DNA of 64,000 bases. Origin: an uncultured Bacilli bacterium (GTDB lineage Bacteria > Bacillota_I > Bacilli_A > RF39 > UBA660). The notes below the pieces were generated by a model. It saw only the letters and a program-made list of their open reading frames with translations, was not told where the DNA came from and did not search any database. This document shows, piece after piece, positions 6,739 to 15,527 of the stretch. Numbering within the stretch: the first letter of the stretch is position 1; every line of letters starts with the position of its first letter. The translations under genes and the position numbers were made by a program. The stretch spans positions 149,515 to 213,514 of the forward strand of contig CAKPDF010000001.1 of the NCBI GenBank assembly GCA_934148535.1, read 5' to 3'.

Positions 6739-9156
6739 TTACTTTACAACAATATTAACTATTTTATTAGGAACAACTATCTCTTTAACAATATCCTTAC
6801 CAAATATATTTTTATAAACATTATCATTTGCCTTAGCAATTTTTAATACTTCTTCCCTATCCATATCCTTATCAACTACAATAGTACCTCTCAATTTACC
6901 ATTAACTTGTACTCCAATTTCAATAGAAGACTCTAACAATTTACTAGAATCATATGTAGGCCAAAGACTACTAGAAAATTCATCTCCCAAATTATTTATT
7001 TCATTTAATTCTTCAGTAATATGAGGAGCAATAGGATTTAATAAATGTAGTAATACCCTATAATCACTCTTAGTAATACTAGGAAGTTTATCCATATCAT
7101 TTAACAATATCATCAAAGAAGATACAGCAGTATTGTAATTCATACTAAGAATATCATCTCCTACTTTCTTGATAGTTTTATTAATTAAACTCTCAATACT
7201 AGAAGTATAACCAACATTATCATTTAACTTATCTTGCAAATTCCAAATACGATTTAAAAATTTATTGCAACCTTTTAATCCATTTTCACTCCAAGAAGCA
7301 TCCTTAGTATAATCACCAATAAACATTTCATATACTCTAAGAGCATCAGCGCCATAATCTCTCACCATATCATCCGGATTAATAACATTTCCCTTACTCT
7401 TACTCATCTTTTCGCCATTAGAACCTAATATCATACCATGACTAACTCTAGTCCAAATCATTTCTTTATTAGGAACTAATCCAATATTATACAAGAATTG
7501 TACCCAAAATCTAGCATACAATAAATGTCTAGCAGTATGTTCCATACCACCATTATACCAATCAACCCTATTCCAGTATTTCATCGCATCCATTGATGCA
7601 AAACACTTATCATTATGTGGATCCATGAATCTTAAGAAATACCACGAAGAACCAGCCCAGTTAGGCATAGTATCAGTTTCCCTTCTAGCATATCCACCAC
7701 ACTTAGGACAAGTAGTATCAACAAAAGAAGAAATTTTCGCAAGTGGACTTTCACCATCATCAGTAGGTTCATACTCTGCAACATCTGGAAGAAGTAATGG
7801 TAATTCTTCCTCTGGTATTGGTTGCCAACCACATTTTTCACAATATACCATAGGAATTGGTTCACCCCAGAATCTCTGCCTAGAAAATATCCAATCTCTC
7901 ATTTTATAATTAACACATCTCTTAGCAACTCCCATATTCTCTAACTTATCACAAATTGCTTCTTTAGCATCTTCTACTTTCATACCAGTAAATTCTTCTG
8001 AATTAATTAACTTACAATCCTTACCTAAATAATCTCCCTTTTCAAAAGCACAATTAGAAATATCTCTACCATCTATAACCTGTATCATTTCCAAATTATG
8101 TTCTTTAGCATATTCATAATCTCTTTGATCATGTGCTGGGACTGCCATAACTGCTCCAGTACCATAACTTCCAAGTACAAAATCTCCTAAAAATACAGGA
8201 ACTTCTTTACCATTTACAGGATTTATAGCCTTAATACCTTGAACAATACATCCACTCTTACCTTTAGATAATTCAGTTCTATCCATATTGCTCTTTTTTG
8301 ATGTTGCTTCTATATAATCCATTACCTCTTTTTTATTTTCTACCCTAGGCATAAGTTCTTTAATTAATTCACCATCAGGAGCAATAACAAAGAAAGTAAC
8401 ACCATAAACAGTTTCAATACAAGTAGTAAATATAGAAAACTCACCACCACCTACTATTTGTACTTTCATTTCAACCCCTTCAGATTTACCTATCCAATTA
8501 ATTTGACCTAATTTAACCTTAGGAGCAAAATTAGTATCATCTAACCCTTTAAGTAAATCCTCAGAATAGTCACTCATTCTAAGCATCCATTGAGATTTTT
8601 CTTTCTGAACTACAACAGATCCACATCTCTCACATACTCCACCAGCAGCATCTTCATTAGATAAAACACTCTTACACTTAGGACACCAATTAACAGGAAT
8701 AGTATCCTTATAAGCCATACCATGCTTATAAAATTGTAAAAACTGCCACTGAGTCCACTTATAATACTCAGGATCAGTAGTAGAAAACTCTCTATCCCAA
8801 TCAAACGAAAATCCCAAGGCTTTCATTTGACCTTTAAAAGTCTTAATATTAGCCTTAACAGCATCTTTAGGATGAATATGATTTTTTATTGCATATTGCT
8901 CTGCAGGAGCACCAAAAGCATCCCATCCCATAGGATACAATACATTATATCCTTGCATTCTCTTAATTCTAGCAATAGCATCTTGCGCTGTATAACTTCT
9001 AACATGCCCTACATGTAATCCTGCTCCAGAAGGATAAGGAAACTCAACTAATACATAATAAGGTTTCTTATCACTATTATTAACAGCCTTAAAAGTTTTT
9101 TCTTTATCCCAATGCTCTTGCCATTTCTTTTCTATTTTTCTATAATTATACATCAC
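6739..9156 (-). CDS. leuS: Leucyl-tRNA synthetase
   Basis: This 805-aa class I synthetase charges tRNA-Leu. The HIGH signature appears as HVGH (GAGLHVGHVRSYT, near residue 45) and the KMSKS loop as KMSKSKGN. Between them lie the CP1 editing domain (GTGAVMAVPAHDQRDYEYA) and zinc-binding Cys pairs (CPKCKSVLSNEDAAGGVCERC). The length is normal for bacterial LeuRS. It is the second gene of a two-gene unit: the upstream membrane-protein ORF overlaps its start by 11 bp. The short leader of that unit leaves no room for a T-box. Confidence 0.98.
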   Translation of the reverse strand: MMYNYRKIEKKWQEHWDKEKTFKAVNNSDKKPYYVLVEFPYPSGAGLHVGHVRSYTAQDAIARIKRMQGYNVLYPMGWDAFGAPAEQYAIKNHIHPKDAVKANIKTFKGQMKALGFSFDWDREFSTTDPEYYKWTQWQFLQFYKHGMAYKDTIPVNWCPKCKSVLSNEDAAGGVCERCGSVVVQKEKSQWMLRMSDYSEDLLKGLDDTNFAPKVKLGQINWIGKSEGVEMKVQIVGGGEFSIFTTCIETVYGVTFFVIAPDGELIKELMPRVENKKEVMDYIEATSKKSNMDRTELSKGKSGCIVQGIKAINPVNGKEVPVFLGDFVLGSYGTGAVMAVPAHDQRDYEYAKEHNLEMIQVIDGRDISNCAFEKGDYLGKDCKLINSEEFTGMKVEDAKEAICDKLENMGVAKRCVNYKMRDWIFSRQRFWGEPIPMVYCEKCGWQPIPEEELPLLLPDVAEYEPTDDGESPLAKISSFVDTTCPKCGGYARRETDTMPNWAGSSWYFLRFMDPHNDKCFASMDAMKYWNRVDWYNGGMEHTARHLLYARFWVQFLYNIGLVPNKEMIWTRVSHGMILGSNGEKMSKSKGNVINPDDMVRDYGADALRVYEMFIGDYTKDASWSENGLKGCNKFLNRIWNLQDKLNDNVGYTSSIESLINKTIKKVGDDILSMNYNTAVSSLMILLNDMDKLPSITKSDYRVLLHLLNPIAPHITEELNEINNLGDEFSSSLWPTYDSSKLLESSIEIGVQVNGKLRGTIVVDKDMDREEVLKIAKANDNVYKNIFGKDIVKEIVVPNKIVNIVVK

Positions 9157-9514
9157 TCTTACCTTCTTTCCAAATATAATATCTGCCTAACAATCCATAA
9201 CAAATAACAATTAAAAGTAATAATAATACAATTCCAATTACCACCTGCAATATAAATCCCTTAACCAATCTTACTACAATAATATAAGTTGTAGAAATAA
9301 TAAATGTATTAATAAGACTATAAGCCCATACAAATCTCTTATAATTAATTTTCTTTATATTTAAATGATATACCCCCTTAAGATAATATAACTCCTGAGG
9401 AACTTTATTTTTATTATACTTTTGTTTCTTTCTAACAAATAAAAAATAATTTAATACGAATATAAGAAAAAAAACTATCAAATACTCAAAAAATGGATTC
9501 ATAGACATCTTCAC
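9146..9514 (-). CDS. Small membrane protein of unknown function, coupled to leuS
   Basis: This 122-aa protein has three predicted membrane segments: FFEYLIVFFLIFVLNYFLF, a middle one around LINTFIISTTYIIVV, and LQVVIGIVLLLLLIVICYG. A basic loop (KKQKYNKNKVPQELYYLKG) lies between the first two. It overlaps leuS by 11 bp, so the two are translationally coupled and share the promoter at 9528-9556. I do not recognise a named family. Start is supported by AAAGGTGAAG just before the ATG. Confidence 0.7.
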   Translation of the reverse strand: MKMSMNPFFEYLIVFFLIFVLNYFLFVRKKQKYNKNKVPQELYYLKGVYHLNIKKINYKRFVWAYSLINTFIISTTYIIVVRLVKGFILQVVIGIVLLLLLIVICYGLLGRYYIWKEGKSDV

Positions 9515-9527
9515 CTTTCACATATAA

Positions 9528-9556
9528 ATATTAGCACATATCTATAAAATTGACAA
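9528..9556 (-). promoter_or_regulatory. Promoter of the membrane protein-leuS unit
   Basis: Minus-strand TTGTCA (9551-9556), 17 bp, TAATAT (9528-9533). Leader to the first ATG is only about 7-10 bases. Confidence 0.6.
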
Positions 9557-9589
9557 TATTTTATTTCTCTTTTTATAAATTTTAACAAA

Positions 9590-9628
9590 GAAATTAAAAA
9601 TAGTATGAGTTTAATTTCATACTATTTT
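9590..9628 (-). terminator. Terminator after the fic pseudogene
   Basis: Perfect 11-bp arms AAAATAGTATG (9597-9607) and CATACTATTTT (9618-9628); minus-strand continuation is TTAATTTC. Confidence 0.7.
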
Positions 9629-10277
9629 AAATACCATCAATACAATTATCATAAATCCATTTTTTTGTTTCAGTATAATCATTTGTTTCATAAAATTTAA
9701 TTAATACGCTAAAATATTCTCCTATTTTTTCTACAGGCACTGAAAGTATCCCTTGTCCTAGCCTTATCATTTCTTTATTAGTAACTAAATTAGCAACCCT
9801 CTTATTACCATCCTTAAACATTTGACTTCTTTGAATCCAGCAAAACAAAGTAATACACATCTCAAGTGGATTTTCTATTTTTTTGATATTATCAAGTTCT
9901 TTCTCATAATCACACTCACTAGGTAACTTTGGCCTCCATGATGTACCAGTAATACCAACACCACAATCTCTAAAATCACCAAGTGGTTCTATACTTTGCC
10001 CCTTACAAATTTGATAATGTATTTTTTTATATAATCTACTGTTAACTCCTCATCCACACTATTCAAAACAAATTCCCAAGCATCCTTTAAATCTTTTTAA
10101 TTTAAGCATATCATCAACTGATATTTTTCCATTATTAACATTATTAAGAAAATAAACAACATCAACCTCAGTAATTTTTATTCCTTCTAAATTAGCACTT
10201 TTATACAAATTATCTACTAATTTTCGCTTAGCAAAAAATATATTGTCCAATTTAACCATACTATAAATACTTTTCAT
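9627..10277 (-). pseudogene. Fic/DOC-family protein, class II type, broken by two frameshifts
   Basis: Read with two corrections, this is one gene of about 216 codons. It starts MKSIYSMVKLDNIFFAKRKL with a GGGTGG ribosome site. The N-terminal helix has SANLEG, fitting the class II inhibitory motif (S/T)xxxE(G/N). The C-terminal part has the variant Fic core MFKDGNKRVANL, in which the usual catalytic His position is Gln (SQMFKDGNKR). The first frame break is near 10085, where an A-run appears one base too long (LKLKRFK instead of LKLKDLKDAW). The second is at about 10022-10030, where a seven-A run appears one base too short. The middle frame encodes QSIEPLGDFRDCGVGITGTS. The breaks compensate each other, so either the gene is inactivated or these are homopolymer sequencing errors. 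Confidence 0.8.
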
Positions 10278-10308
10278 TTTTTACCACCCTATTTTAAAAT
10301 TAATAATA

Positions 10309-12618
10309 TTACACAATATCAATATATTCAAGCAAATTTAAAAACATATTAATAAATTTAGGTTCAAGTTTATACTTCTTTAACTTCCTAATAGCAATTC
10401 TTTTCTTTTTAATAGTCATATTACTAAACATAATATCATCTACTTTTTCTTTAATAATCGTTTCAATCTCCAAATCATCAATAATACCCTTTATATCATA
10501 ATTAATTAATTTTACAGCTTCTACTTCTATGTTATTACCACTAACATTAACCATAACTGTAGCACTAGTAGCAACATTATTAATAACTACTACCAAATCA
10601 GATTTATCTAAATAAGATTGTACAGGATAAGAAACATCATTAACAGATACATTAACATTACTATTACCAGTATTTTTAAATCTTATTCTATAATTTCTAT
10701 TATTAGGAATACTATATTGAGTATCAACAGGCGTCATTTTATATGTATAATTATCTTTCTCATACTTAAACTCTAATTTAGTCAAATAATGAACCTCATT
10801 CTTATAATCATTACTAATACCATCATCCTCATATAAATTATATACCCCATCACAACCTGGAAATATAACAAATTCCATATTAATAGGATTAGTCCAACTC
10901 ATATCAAGCGATAAAGGAATAATACTACCCTCTCTACAAAATACAGGATAATCCTCATCTTTATAAAAACTCATATAATACTTATTTCCAGGATATTTTC
11001 TACCAGTAAGAAAATCATACCACGTTCCCTTAGGAATAAACATTTTTTGAACTACTCTATTCATAACATCATTTTTAGTCTTAGTAATAGGAATAACCAA
11101 CATCTCAGTACCTAAAAAATACTGATTTCTATACCTAGGCTCATCATATATTTTAGGATAACTATAATATAACGGTTGTATCAAAGGACTACCACTCTTA
11201 TGATATATATAAGATTCAGTATATAAATAAGGTATTAATTGCATTCTTAAATTCATATATTTTTTCGTGATCTCTCTTAAACTCTCATTCCATCTCCAAG
11301 GTTCTCTCTTATAATATTTGCCACCTTCACTAGATAATAAGAATATAGGACTAAAAGTACCAAATTGTATATATCTTAAATACAACTCATCATCTTCAAT
11401 TCCACCATAATATCCTCCAATAGGATGAGCTATAAAACTTATCCCCATATTAGATGCAGATGCATTATAGAATGGTAAAATATTTAAAGTATTAAAATCA
11501 ACCTTAGTTTTGCCACTAAATATAATAGGATATCTATGCATACTAATTCCAGTATTTCTACACATAGTAATACCTCTTTGATTTAACATAGTCTCACAAG
11601 CAACATAATAATAATGATTTAGCATAGCTAAATTATTCTTATCATTTGGATTATTATAGTCCAAATTAAATATATTAATACCCATACTATATAAATTTCT
11701 AACATATTGATTAAAATATAAATTTATATTATCCATATTAAATGGCATTATACTCTTACCATTTATCCCTTTAAAAGGATCAACTGTAACACCAAGTTTA
11801 ATATTATTTTTTCTTAAAAAACTAGAAATTTCTATTCCATTAATAACTTCATTATTAAACGTATAAGAATTATTTTTTTGCCATTTGTCCCCTAACAAAA
11901 ACACCGATAATCCAATACCTTCATTATAAAAATTCTTAACTACATCATATACATCCTTAGTAGTATACTCTTCATTTTTATACCACCAGTTTCCCAAAGC
12001 ATATCTTGGAATTAAAGGAGGATACCCACATAAAGTATAATAATCCTGTAAACATAATCCTAAATCCTTTTTATACATAAATACATATATATCTAATATA
12101 TCTTTTTCTCTTTCTACAAATTCCATAGAATTCTTTAAAACATAAGAATTACTATCATCTAATACTGCAAACCCATCAGTAGAATAAAGTCCTTTATCTA
12201 GTTTTAATTTAGAAGAAAAATCATCCAATGAGTAATTGATAGTACCAAAATTTCTGCTCTCGGGATGTCCATAATACCAAACTCTATCGGTACCTTTTAA
12301 AGTAATTCTTAAATTACTTCCAGGAGTAAATTTGGAAGACTTAAAACTTTTTTCTTTTACATAATCTATAACAAAGTACTTAGTACTAATTTGAATTAAA
12401 GTTTCACTATTACTTACAGTAAACATTGATTTGGGAAAATTTCTAAATACAACATTTTGAGTAGCTCTATCCTCAAATTTGCCACTAGGACTATACTCTA
12501 ACCGAGCTAATCTATCAGTTAGGATAGATATGCGATAGTTTTTACCTAAAATAATATTATCTTTTCTAGCAATTAAATTTTTATTATTTTTTACAAAATA
12601 TTCTCCCATACTAGCCAT
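10309..12618 (-). CDS. Glycoside hydrolase family 31-like protein with altered acid/base site
   Basis: This 769-aa protein has the GH31 layout: N-terminal beta-sandwich, TIM barrel (GYPPLIPRYALGNWWYKNEE onward) and C-terminal beta domains with LVIPITKTKNDV and FIPKGTWYDFLTGRKYPG. The nucleophile region reads NIFNLDYNNP, with Asp320. The acid/base region reads HRYPIIFSGKTKVD; the position usually filled by Asp in the SGD/GGD motif is Lys370. No signal peptide is present, so it is cytoplasmic. It may be a degenerate alpha-glucosidase or use another residue. The start ATG follows AAAGGGTGAT. The neighbours (fic pseudogene, trmB) give no pathway hint. Confidence 0.85.
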   Translation of the reverse strand: MASMGEYFVKNNKNLIARKDNIILGKNYRISILTDRLARLEYSPSGKFEDRATQNVVFRNFPKSMFTVSNSETLIQISTKYFVIDYVKEKSFKSSKFTPGSNLRITLKGTDRVWYYGHPESRNFGTINYSLDDFSSKLKLDKGLYSTDGFAVLDDSNSYVLKNSMEFVEREKDILDIYVFMYKKDLGLCLQDYYTLCGYPPLIPRYALGNWWYKNEEYTTKDVYDVVKNFYNEGIGLSVFLLGDKWQKNNSYTFNNEVINGIEISSFLRKNNIKLGVTVDPFKGINGKSIMPFNMDNINLYFNQYVRNLYSMGINIFNLDYNNPNDKNNLAMLNHYYYVACETMLNQRGITMCRNTGISMHRYPIIFSGKTKVDFNTLNILPFYNASASNMGISFIAHPIGGYYGGIEDDELYLRYIQFGTFSPIFLLSSEGGKYYKREPWRWNESLREITKKYMNLRMQLIPYLYTESYIYHKSGSPLIQPLYYSYPKIYDEPRYRNQYFLGTEMLVIPITKTKNDVMNRVVQKMFIPKGTWYDFLTGRKYPGNKYYMSFYKDEDYPVFCREGSIIPLSLDMSWTNPINMEFVIFPGCDGVYNLYEDDGISNDYKNEVHYLTKLEFKYEKDNYTYKMTPVDTQYSIPNNRNYRIRFKNTGNSNVNVSVNDVSYPVQSYLDKSDLVVVINNVATSATVMVNVSGNNIEVEAVKLINYDIKGIIDDLEIETIIKEKVDDIMFSNMTIKKKRIAIRKLKKYKLEPKFINMFLNLLEYIDIV

Positions 12619-12719
12619 ACTATCACCCTTTATTTTCTTATAAATATTTTACCAAATTTTTTAAAAAAAGTCATTATCAATTTGAATTTTTTATTTTATT
12701 AATAACAAATTCAAATAAA

Positions 12720-13358
12720 CTAATCTATTTTCTTGTTTGCTTCCAACTTATTTATTTTTATTCCTTTTTTTGAAAACTTTTCTTCATACTCAGTTGTAAT
12801 ATTAAATACATTCTCCTTATGTAAATCATTAGTCAAATATGTTATATTGTAACCATTTTCCTTTAATGAAGTAACTGAATAATTAAATAAATCAATGTTA
12901 TCTGTCTTCATTTCAATATTCGCAATATTGTTTTTAAATATTTTATCATAAGCACTTAAAAATTTTGGACTAGTTAATCTTCTTTTAGCATGCCTATCTT
13001 TAGGCCATGGATCTGAAAAATTTAAATATAGTTTACTTATTTCATTTGAAAATACTTCATCTATTCTTTCGGCATCCATTCTGATTAATTTTAAATTTTC
13101 TATCTCTAATTCGTTTGACTTTTGAATAGCTCTTACTATAACACTATCAAATTTTTCTATTCCTATAAAATTTATATTAGGAAATTGCAAGGCGTTTTTA
13201 ATTATAAAATCTCCTTTACCCATTCCAATTTCTATATATATTGGGTTATTATTTTTAAATACATTTTGCCAATTGCCAATTAATTCATAAGGGTTATCTA
13301 TGTAATGTGTTCCTTTTGCTATTATTTCTTTTGCACCTTTTACATTTTTTAATCTCAT
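12720..13358 (-). CDS. trmB: tRNA (guanine-N7-)-methyltransferase TrmB
   Basis: This 212-aa SAM-dependent enzyme methylates G46 of tRNA. Motifs seen are the SAM-binding YIEIGMGKGDFI, IGIEKFDSV and the signature LNFSDPWPKDRHAKRRL, with the C-terminal TTEYEEKF typical of bacterial TrmB. It overlaps the scpB stop by one base and is the last gene of the scpA-scpB-trmB operon. Length is normal. Confidence 0.95.
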   Translation of the reverse strand: MRLKNVKGAKEIIAKGTHYIDNPYELIGNWQNVFKNNNPIYIEIGMGKGDFIIKNALQFPNINFIGIEKFDSVIVRAIQKSNELEIENLKLIRMDAERIDEVFSNEISKLYLNFSDPWPKDRHAKRRLTSPKFLSAYDKIFKNNIANIEMKTDNIDLFNYSVTSLKENGYNITYLTNDLHKENVFNITTEYEEKFSKKGIKINKLEANKKID

Positions 13359-13924
13359 TATTCATCACCGCCTTCTTCTTTGTAGTTTGATTTAAATAAA
13401 TCTTTTTCATCATCTTCTTCTACTTCTATTTTGCTTATATCTGGTAAATCATCTTTACTCGATAGACCAAAATAATCTAAAAAGTCATCTGTAGTTTTAT
13501 ATAATATTGGTCTTCCTGGTAAATCTGATCTTCCTGCTTCTTTTATTAAACCTTTTGCTAATAGTTTTCTTATTATGTAAATTGAGTCTACTCCTCTTAA
13601 TTCATCTATTTGAGCACGAGTTATTGGTTCATTATATGCTACAATAGCTAGAGTTTCTAAAGAGGTTTGACTTAATAGTCCGTTTTCTGGATTGTCTAAC
13701 AATTTTTCATAATAAGCCTTGTGTTCTTGTTTTGTTGTTAGTTTAAATGTATTTCCTAAATAATTTATTCTTAATCCTCTATCTTCTTTTTCGTAATTAT
13801 TTTTTAGAGTATAAATTAATTTCTTTGCTTGTTCTTCATCAAGACTTAATATTGACATTACTTGTTTTAGGGTTAAACCTTCGTCACCTTGAACGTATAA
13901 TAGTCCTTCTAATATTCCTTCCAT
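13358..13924 (-). CDS. scpB: Segregation and condensation protein B
   Basis: This 188-aa protein has two winged-helix domains. Characteristic blocks are EGLLYVQGDEGLTLKQV, the NPENGLLSQTSLETLAIVAY region, ITRAQIDELRGVDSIYIIRK, and GLIKEAGRSDLPGRPILYKT. ScpB dimers bind ScpA and regulate the SMC condensin during chromosome segregation. Its ATG overlaps the scpA stop by one base. The C-terminus is acidic. Length is normal. Confidence 0.96.
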   Translation of the reverse strand: MEGILEGLLYVQGDEGLTLKQVMSILSLDEEQAKKLIYTLKNNYEKEDRGLRINYLGNTFKLTTKQEHKAYYEKLLDNPENGLLSQTSLETLAIVAYNEPITRAQIDELRGVDSIYIIRKLLAKGLIKEAGRSDLPGRPILYKTTDDFLDYFGLSSKDDLPDISKIEVEEDDEKDLFKSNYKEEGGDE

Positions 13925-14655
13925 TATTGCACCTTCAATTCTATATATATATCTGAAAAATTATTGTCTTGTTTTATGTCTATTTCCCCTTCTTTTGCTA
14001 ATTCTAGAATAGACATAAATGTTACTACTATATAACTTTTATTGTATTCTTCAAATAATTCTGTAAATTTTGATTTTGTGTGTTCTTTTAAATAATTTTT
14101 TATCCACGTTTTTCTTTTCTTTACACTATATTCTTTATTAGTTACTTTTGTTGATAATGGCTTTTCTTTTTCTTTTCTTTCTAGAAATTTTTCAAAGGCT
14201 TTTACTAAATCGTCTACTGTTGTACTACCGTCGTTCGTTATTTCTTTTTGATACATATCTGTCAGCTTTTCTGGACTTTTAATATATATTTGTTGTCTAT
14301 TGTGCTCTAGTTCTTTAAAATCTTCTGTTATCATTTTATATTTTTGATATTCTATTAGTTTTTGAATTAATTTTTCCCTTGATACTTCTTCTTCGTCTTC
14401 TTCATTATCATTATCTTCTTCTTTCTTTTGAGGAAGTAGAGTTTTACTTTTTATTTCCATTAATTCTGATGCCATTACTAGATAAGTGGATGCTACATTA
14501 ATATTTAATTCTTCCATTTTATTTATGTAATCTAAATATTGGTTGGTTATTTCACTTATTGATATATCTATTATGTCTATATTTGATTTTTTTATTAAGT
14601 GTAGTAATAAATCTAATGGTCCATCAAAAGCATCTATTTTTATAGTGTAATCCAT
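13924..14655 (-). CDS. scpA: Segregation and condensation protein A (SMC kleisin)
   Basis: This 243-aa kleisin starts MDYTIKIDAFDGPLDLLLHL, the hallmark N-terminal block, followed by DIIDISISEITNQYLDYI and SELMEIKSKTLLP. An acidic linker and a C-terminal winged helix (KFTELFEEYNKSYIVVTFM, then LELAKEGEIDIKQ) follow. It bridges the SMC heads. It is first in the scpA-scpB-trmB operon, with AGGAGG before the ATG and a promoter at 14708-14736 that is overlapped by a perfect inverted repeat. Confidence 0.96.
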   Translation of the reverse strand: MDYTIKIDAFDGPLDLLLHLIKKSNIDIIDISISEITNQYLDYINKMEELNINVASTYLVMASELMEIKSKTLLPQKKEEDNDNEEDEEEVSREKLIQKLIEYQKYKMITEDFKELEHNRQQIYIKSPEKLTDMYQKEITNDGSTTVDDLVKAFEKFLERKEKEKPLSTKVTNKEYSVKKRKTWIKNYLKEHTKSKFTELFEEYNKSYIVVTFMSILELAKEGEIDIKQDNNFSDIYIELKVQ

Positions 14656-14707
14656 ATATACCTCCTAGAAAGAAAAAAGCAAAAAGCCTTTTAATATTTG
14701 CAATTTA

Positions 14708-14736
14708 ATTATACAATAAAAACTATCATATTTCAA
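14708..14736 (-). promoter_or_regulatory. Promoter of scpA-scpB-trmB
   Basis: Minus-strand TTGAAA (14731-14736), 17 bp, TATAAT (14708-14713). Its -35 half lies inside the palindrome at 14725-14750. Confidence 0.75.
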
Positions 14737-14750
14737 CATTGAAATATGAT
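14725..14750. promoter_or_regulatory. Perfect inverted repeat over the scpA promoter, candidate operator
   Basis: Arms ATCATATTTCAA and TTGAAATATGAT (12 bp, perfect) around a CA centre. They cover the -35 element and part of the spacer, where a bound repressor would block RNA polymerase. No T-run follows on the minus strand. Confidence 0.55.
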
Positions 14751-14880
14751 ATTAATTTTTTTGTTTCATGCTTTTTACGATGAATTTCATGTTTTAAATG
14801 ACAATTAGTAATCTAATGATTAATTTCCATTATTTTCCATTGAAATATTTGATGAATTTTGTTAAAAATAATGTTTATTT

Positions 14881-14900
14881 TTGTAACAAATATGTTACAA
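14881..14900. repeat. Short inverted repeat in the scpA/HTH intergenic region
   Basis: TTGTAACA-AATA-TGTTACAA, perfect 8-bp arms. It lies between the HTH gene terminator and scpA; it may be a protein-binding site. No terminator-like T-run. Confidence 0.4.
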
Positions 14901-14914
14901 TAGAGGTGTAAGAG

Positions 14915-14937
14915 GAAAAAACACCTGGTAGGTGTTT
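14915..14937 (-). terminator. Terminator of the HTH-regulator gene
   Basis: Arms AAACACCT (14919-14926) and AGGTGTTT (14930-14937); on the minus strand TTTTTTCC follows. It overlaps the stop codon. Confidence 0.8.
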
Positions 14938-15199
14938 ATGAATTTGGTGGTATATAGACAATAATGTCTTCTATTTTACAATCTAATACATAGCAAAATT
15001 TAGATATTACGTCTAAATCTATTCTAGTTATTGGAGCGTTAGTATAGTAAGATTTAACAGTTGTGTGTTTTAGTCCCGTTAGCTTTGTCATTTGATACAT
15101 TGATATACCATATTTGTCCATTATGGAACTTAATTTGATCTCTACTTTTCCATAATCTTTTAATTCATTTATTCCTCTTACTTCTTTTAATGCATTCAT
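14936..15199 (-). CDS. HTH (XRE/Cro-CI type) transcriptional regulator
   Basis: This 87-aa protein is essentially one Cro/CI-like helix-turn-helix: LSSIMDKYGISMYQMTKLTG, then LKHTTVKSYYTNAPITRIDL, then DVISKFCYVLDCKIEDII. It resembles the YozG-type small regulators. It is divergent from the 74-aa gene at 15303. The space between them contains two direct ttagaatggt copies 17 bp apart and a CCATT-AG-AATGG palindrome, which could be its binding sites. Targets are unknown. Confidence 0.8.
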   Translation of the reverse strand: MNALKEVRGINELKDYGKVEIKLSSIMDKYGISMYQMTKLTGLKHTTVKSYYTNAPITRIDLDVISKFCYVLDCKIEDIIVYIPPNS

Positions 15200-15302
15200 A
15201 CTACTGCCTCCACATTTATTTTAGCATATTTACGCAATTTAAAATATGCCATTAGAATGGTGCTGTTAGAATGGTATGAGTTGAGTGTAAAGGGGTGAGA
15301 AT

Positions 15303-15527
15303 ATGAAATATGCTGATTTAGCAAAGAAAATTTGTGAAGAAATGTTAAATTATCCAGTTTCTTCTGAAGGTTTATTGGATGTTTATGACTTTGCATTAAA
15401 AAAGCATGGGAAGGAGTATATACAAGATAAAGAGGCTATCCTTGCTAAAGTTACGCATCATATAACTATTATGGGCTATGACATCGAATGTATAAAGCCT
15501 TTAAAGTTTAAAAGTTATATTGATTAA
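15303..15527 (+). CDS. Small conserved-looking hypothetical protein (74 aa)
   Basis: One of the few plus-strand genes. It begins MKYADLAKKICEEMLNYPVS and is rich in Lys, Tyr and helix formers, with no signal peptide or membrane segment. The start is supported by AAAGGGGTGAGA five to ten bases before the ATG. I do not recognise the family. It is divergent from the HTH gene, and its stop codon overlaps the sigE stop in convergent orientation. An overlapping minus-strand reading frame at 15196-15396 has no such ribosome site and is not annotated. Confidence 0.6.
   Translation: MKYADLAKKICEEMLNYPVSSEGLLDVYDFALKKHGKEYIQDKEAILAKVTHHITIMGYDIECIKPLKFKSYID

Noticed and set aside
9515..9590. T-box leader upstream of the leuS unit
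   Set aside because: The predicted promoter lies about 15 bases from the first ATG, leaving no space for a T-box.
15196..15396. 66-codon minus-strand frame overlapping the HTH gene and the 74-aa plus-strand gene
   Set aside because: No ribosome site, while the opposite gene at 15303 has a strong one; composition looks non-coding.
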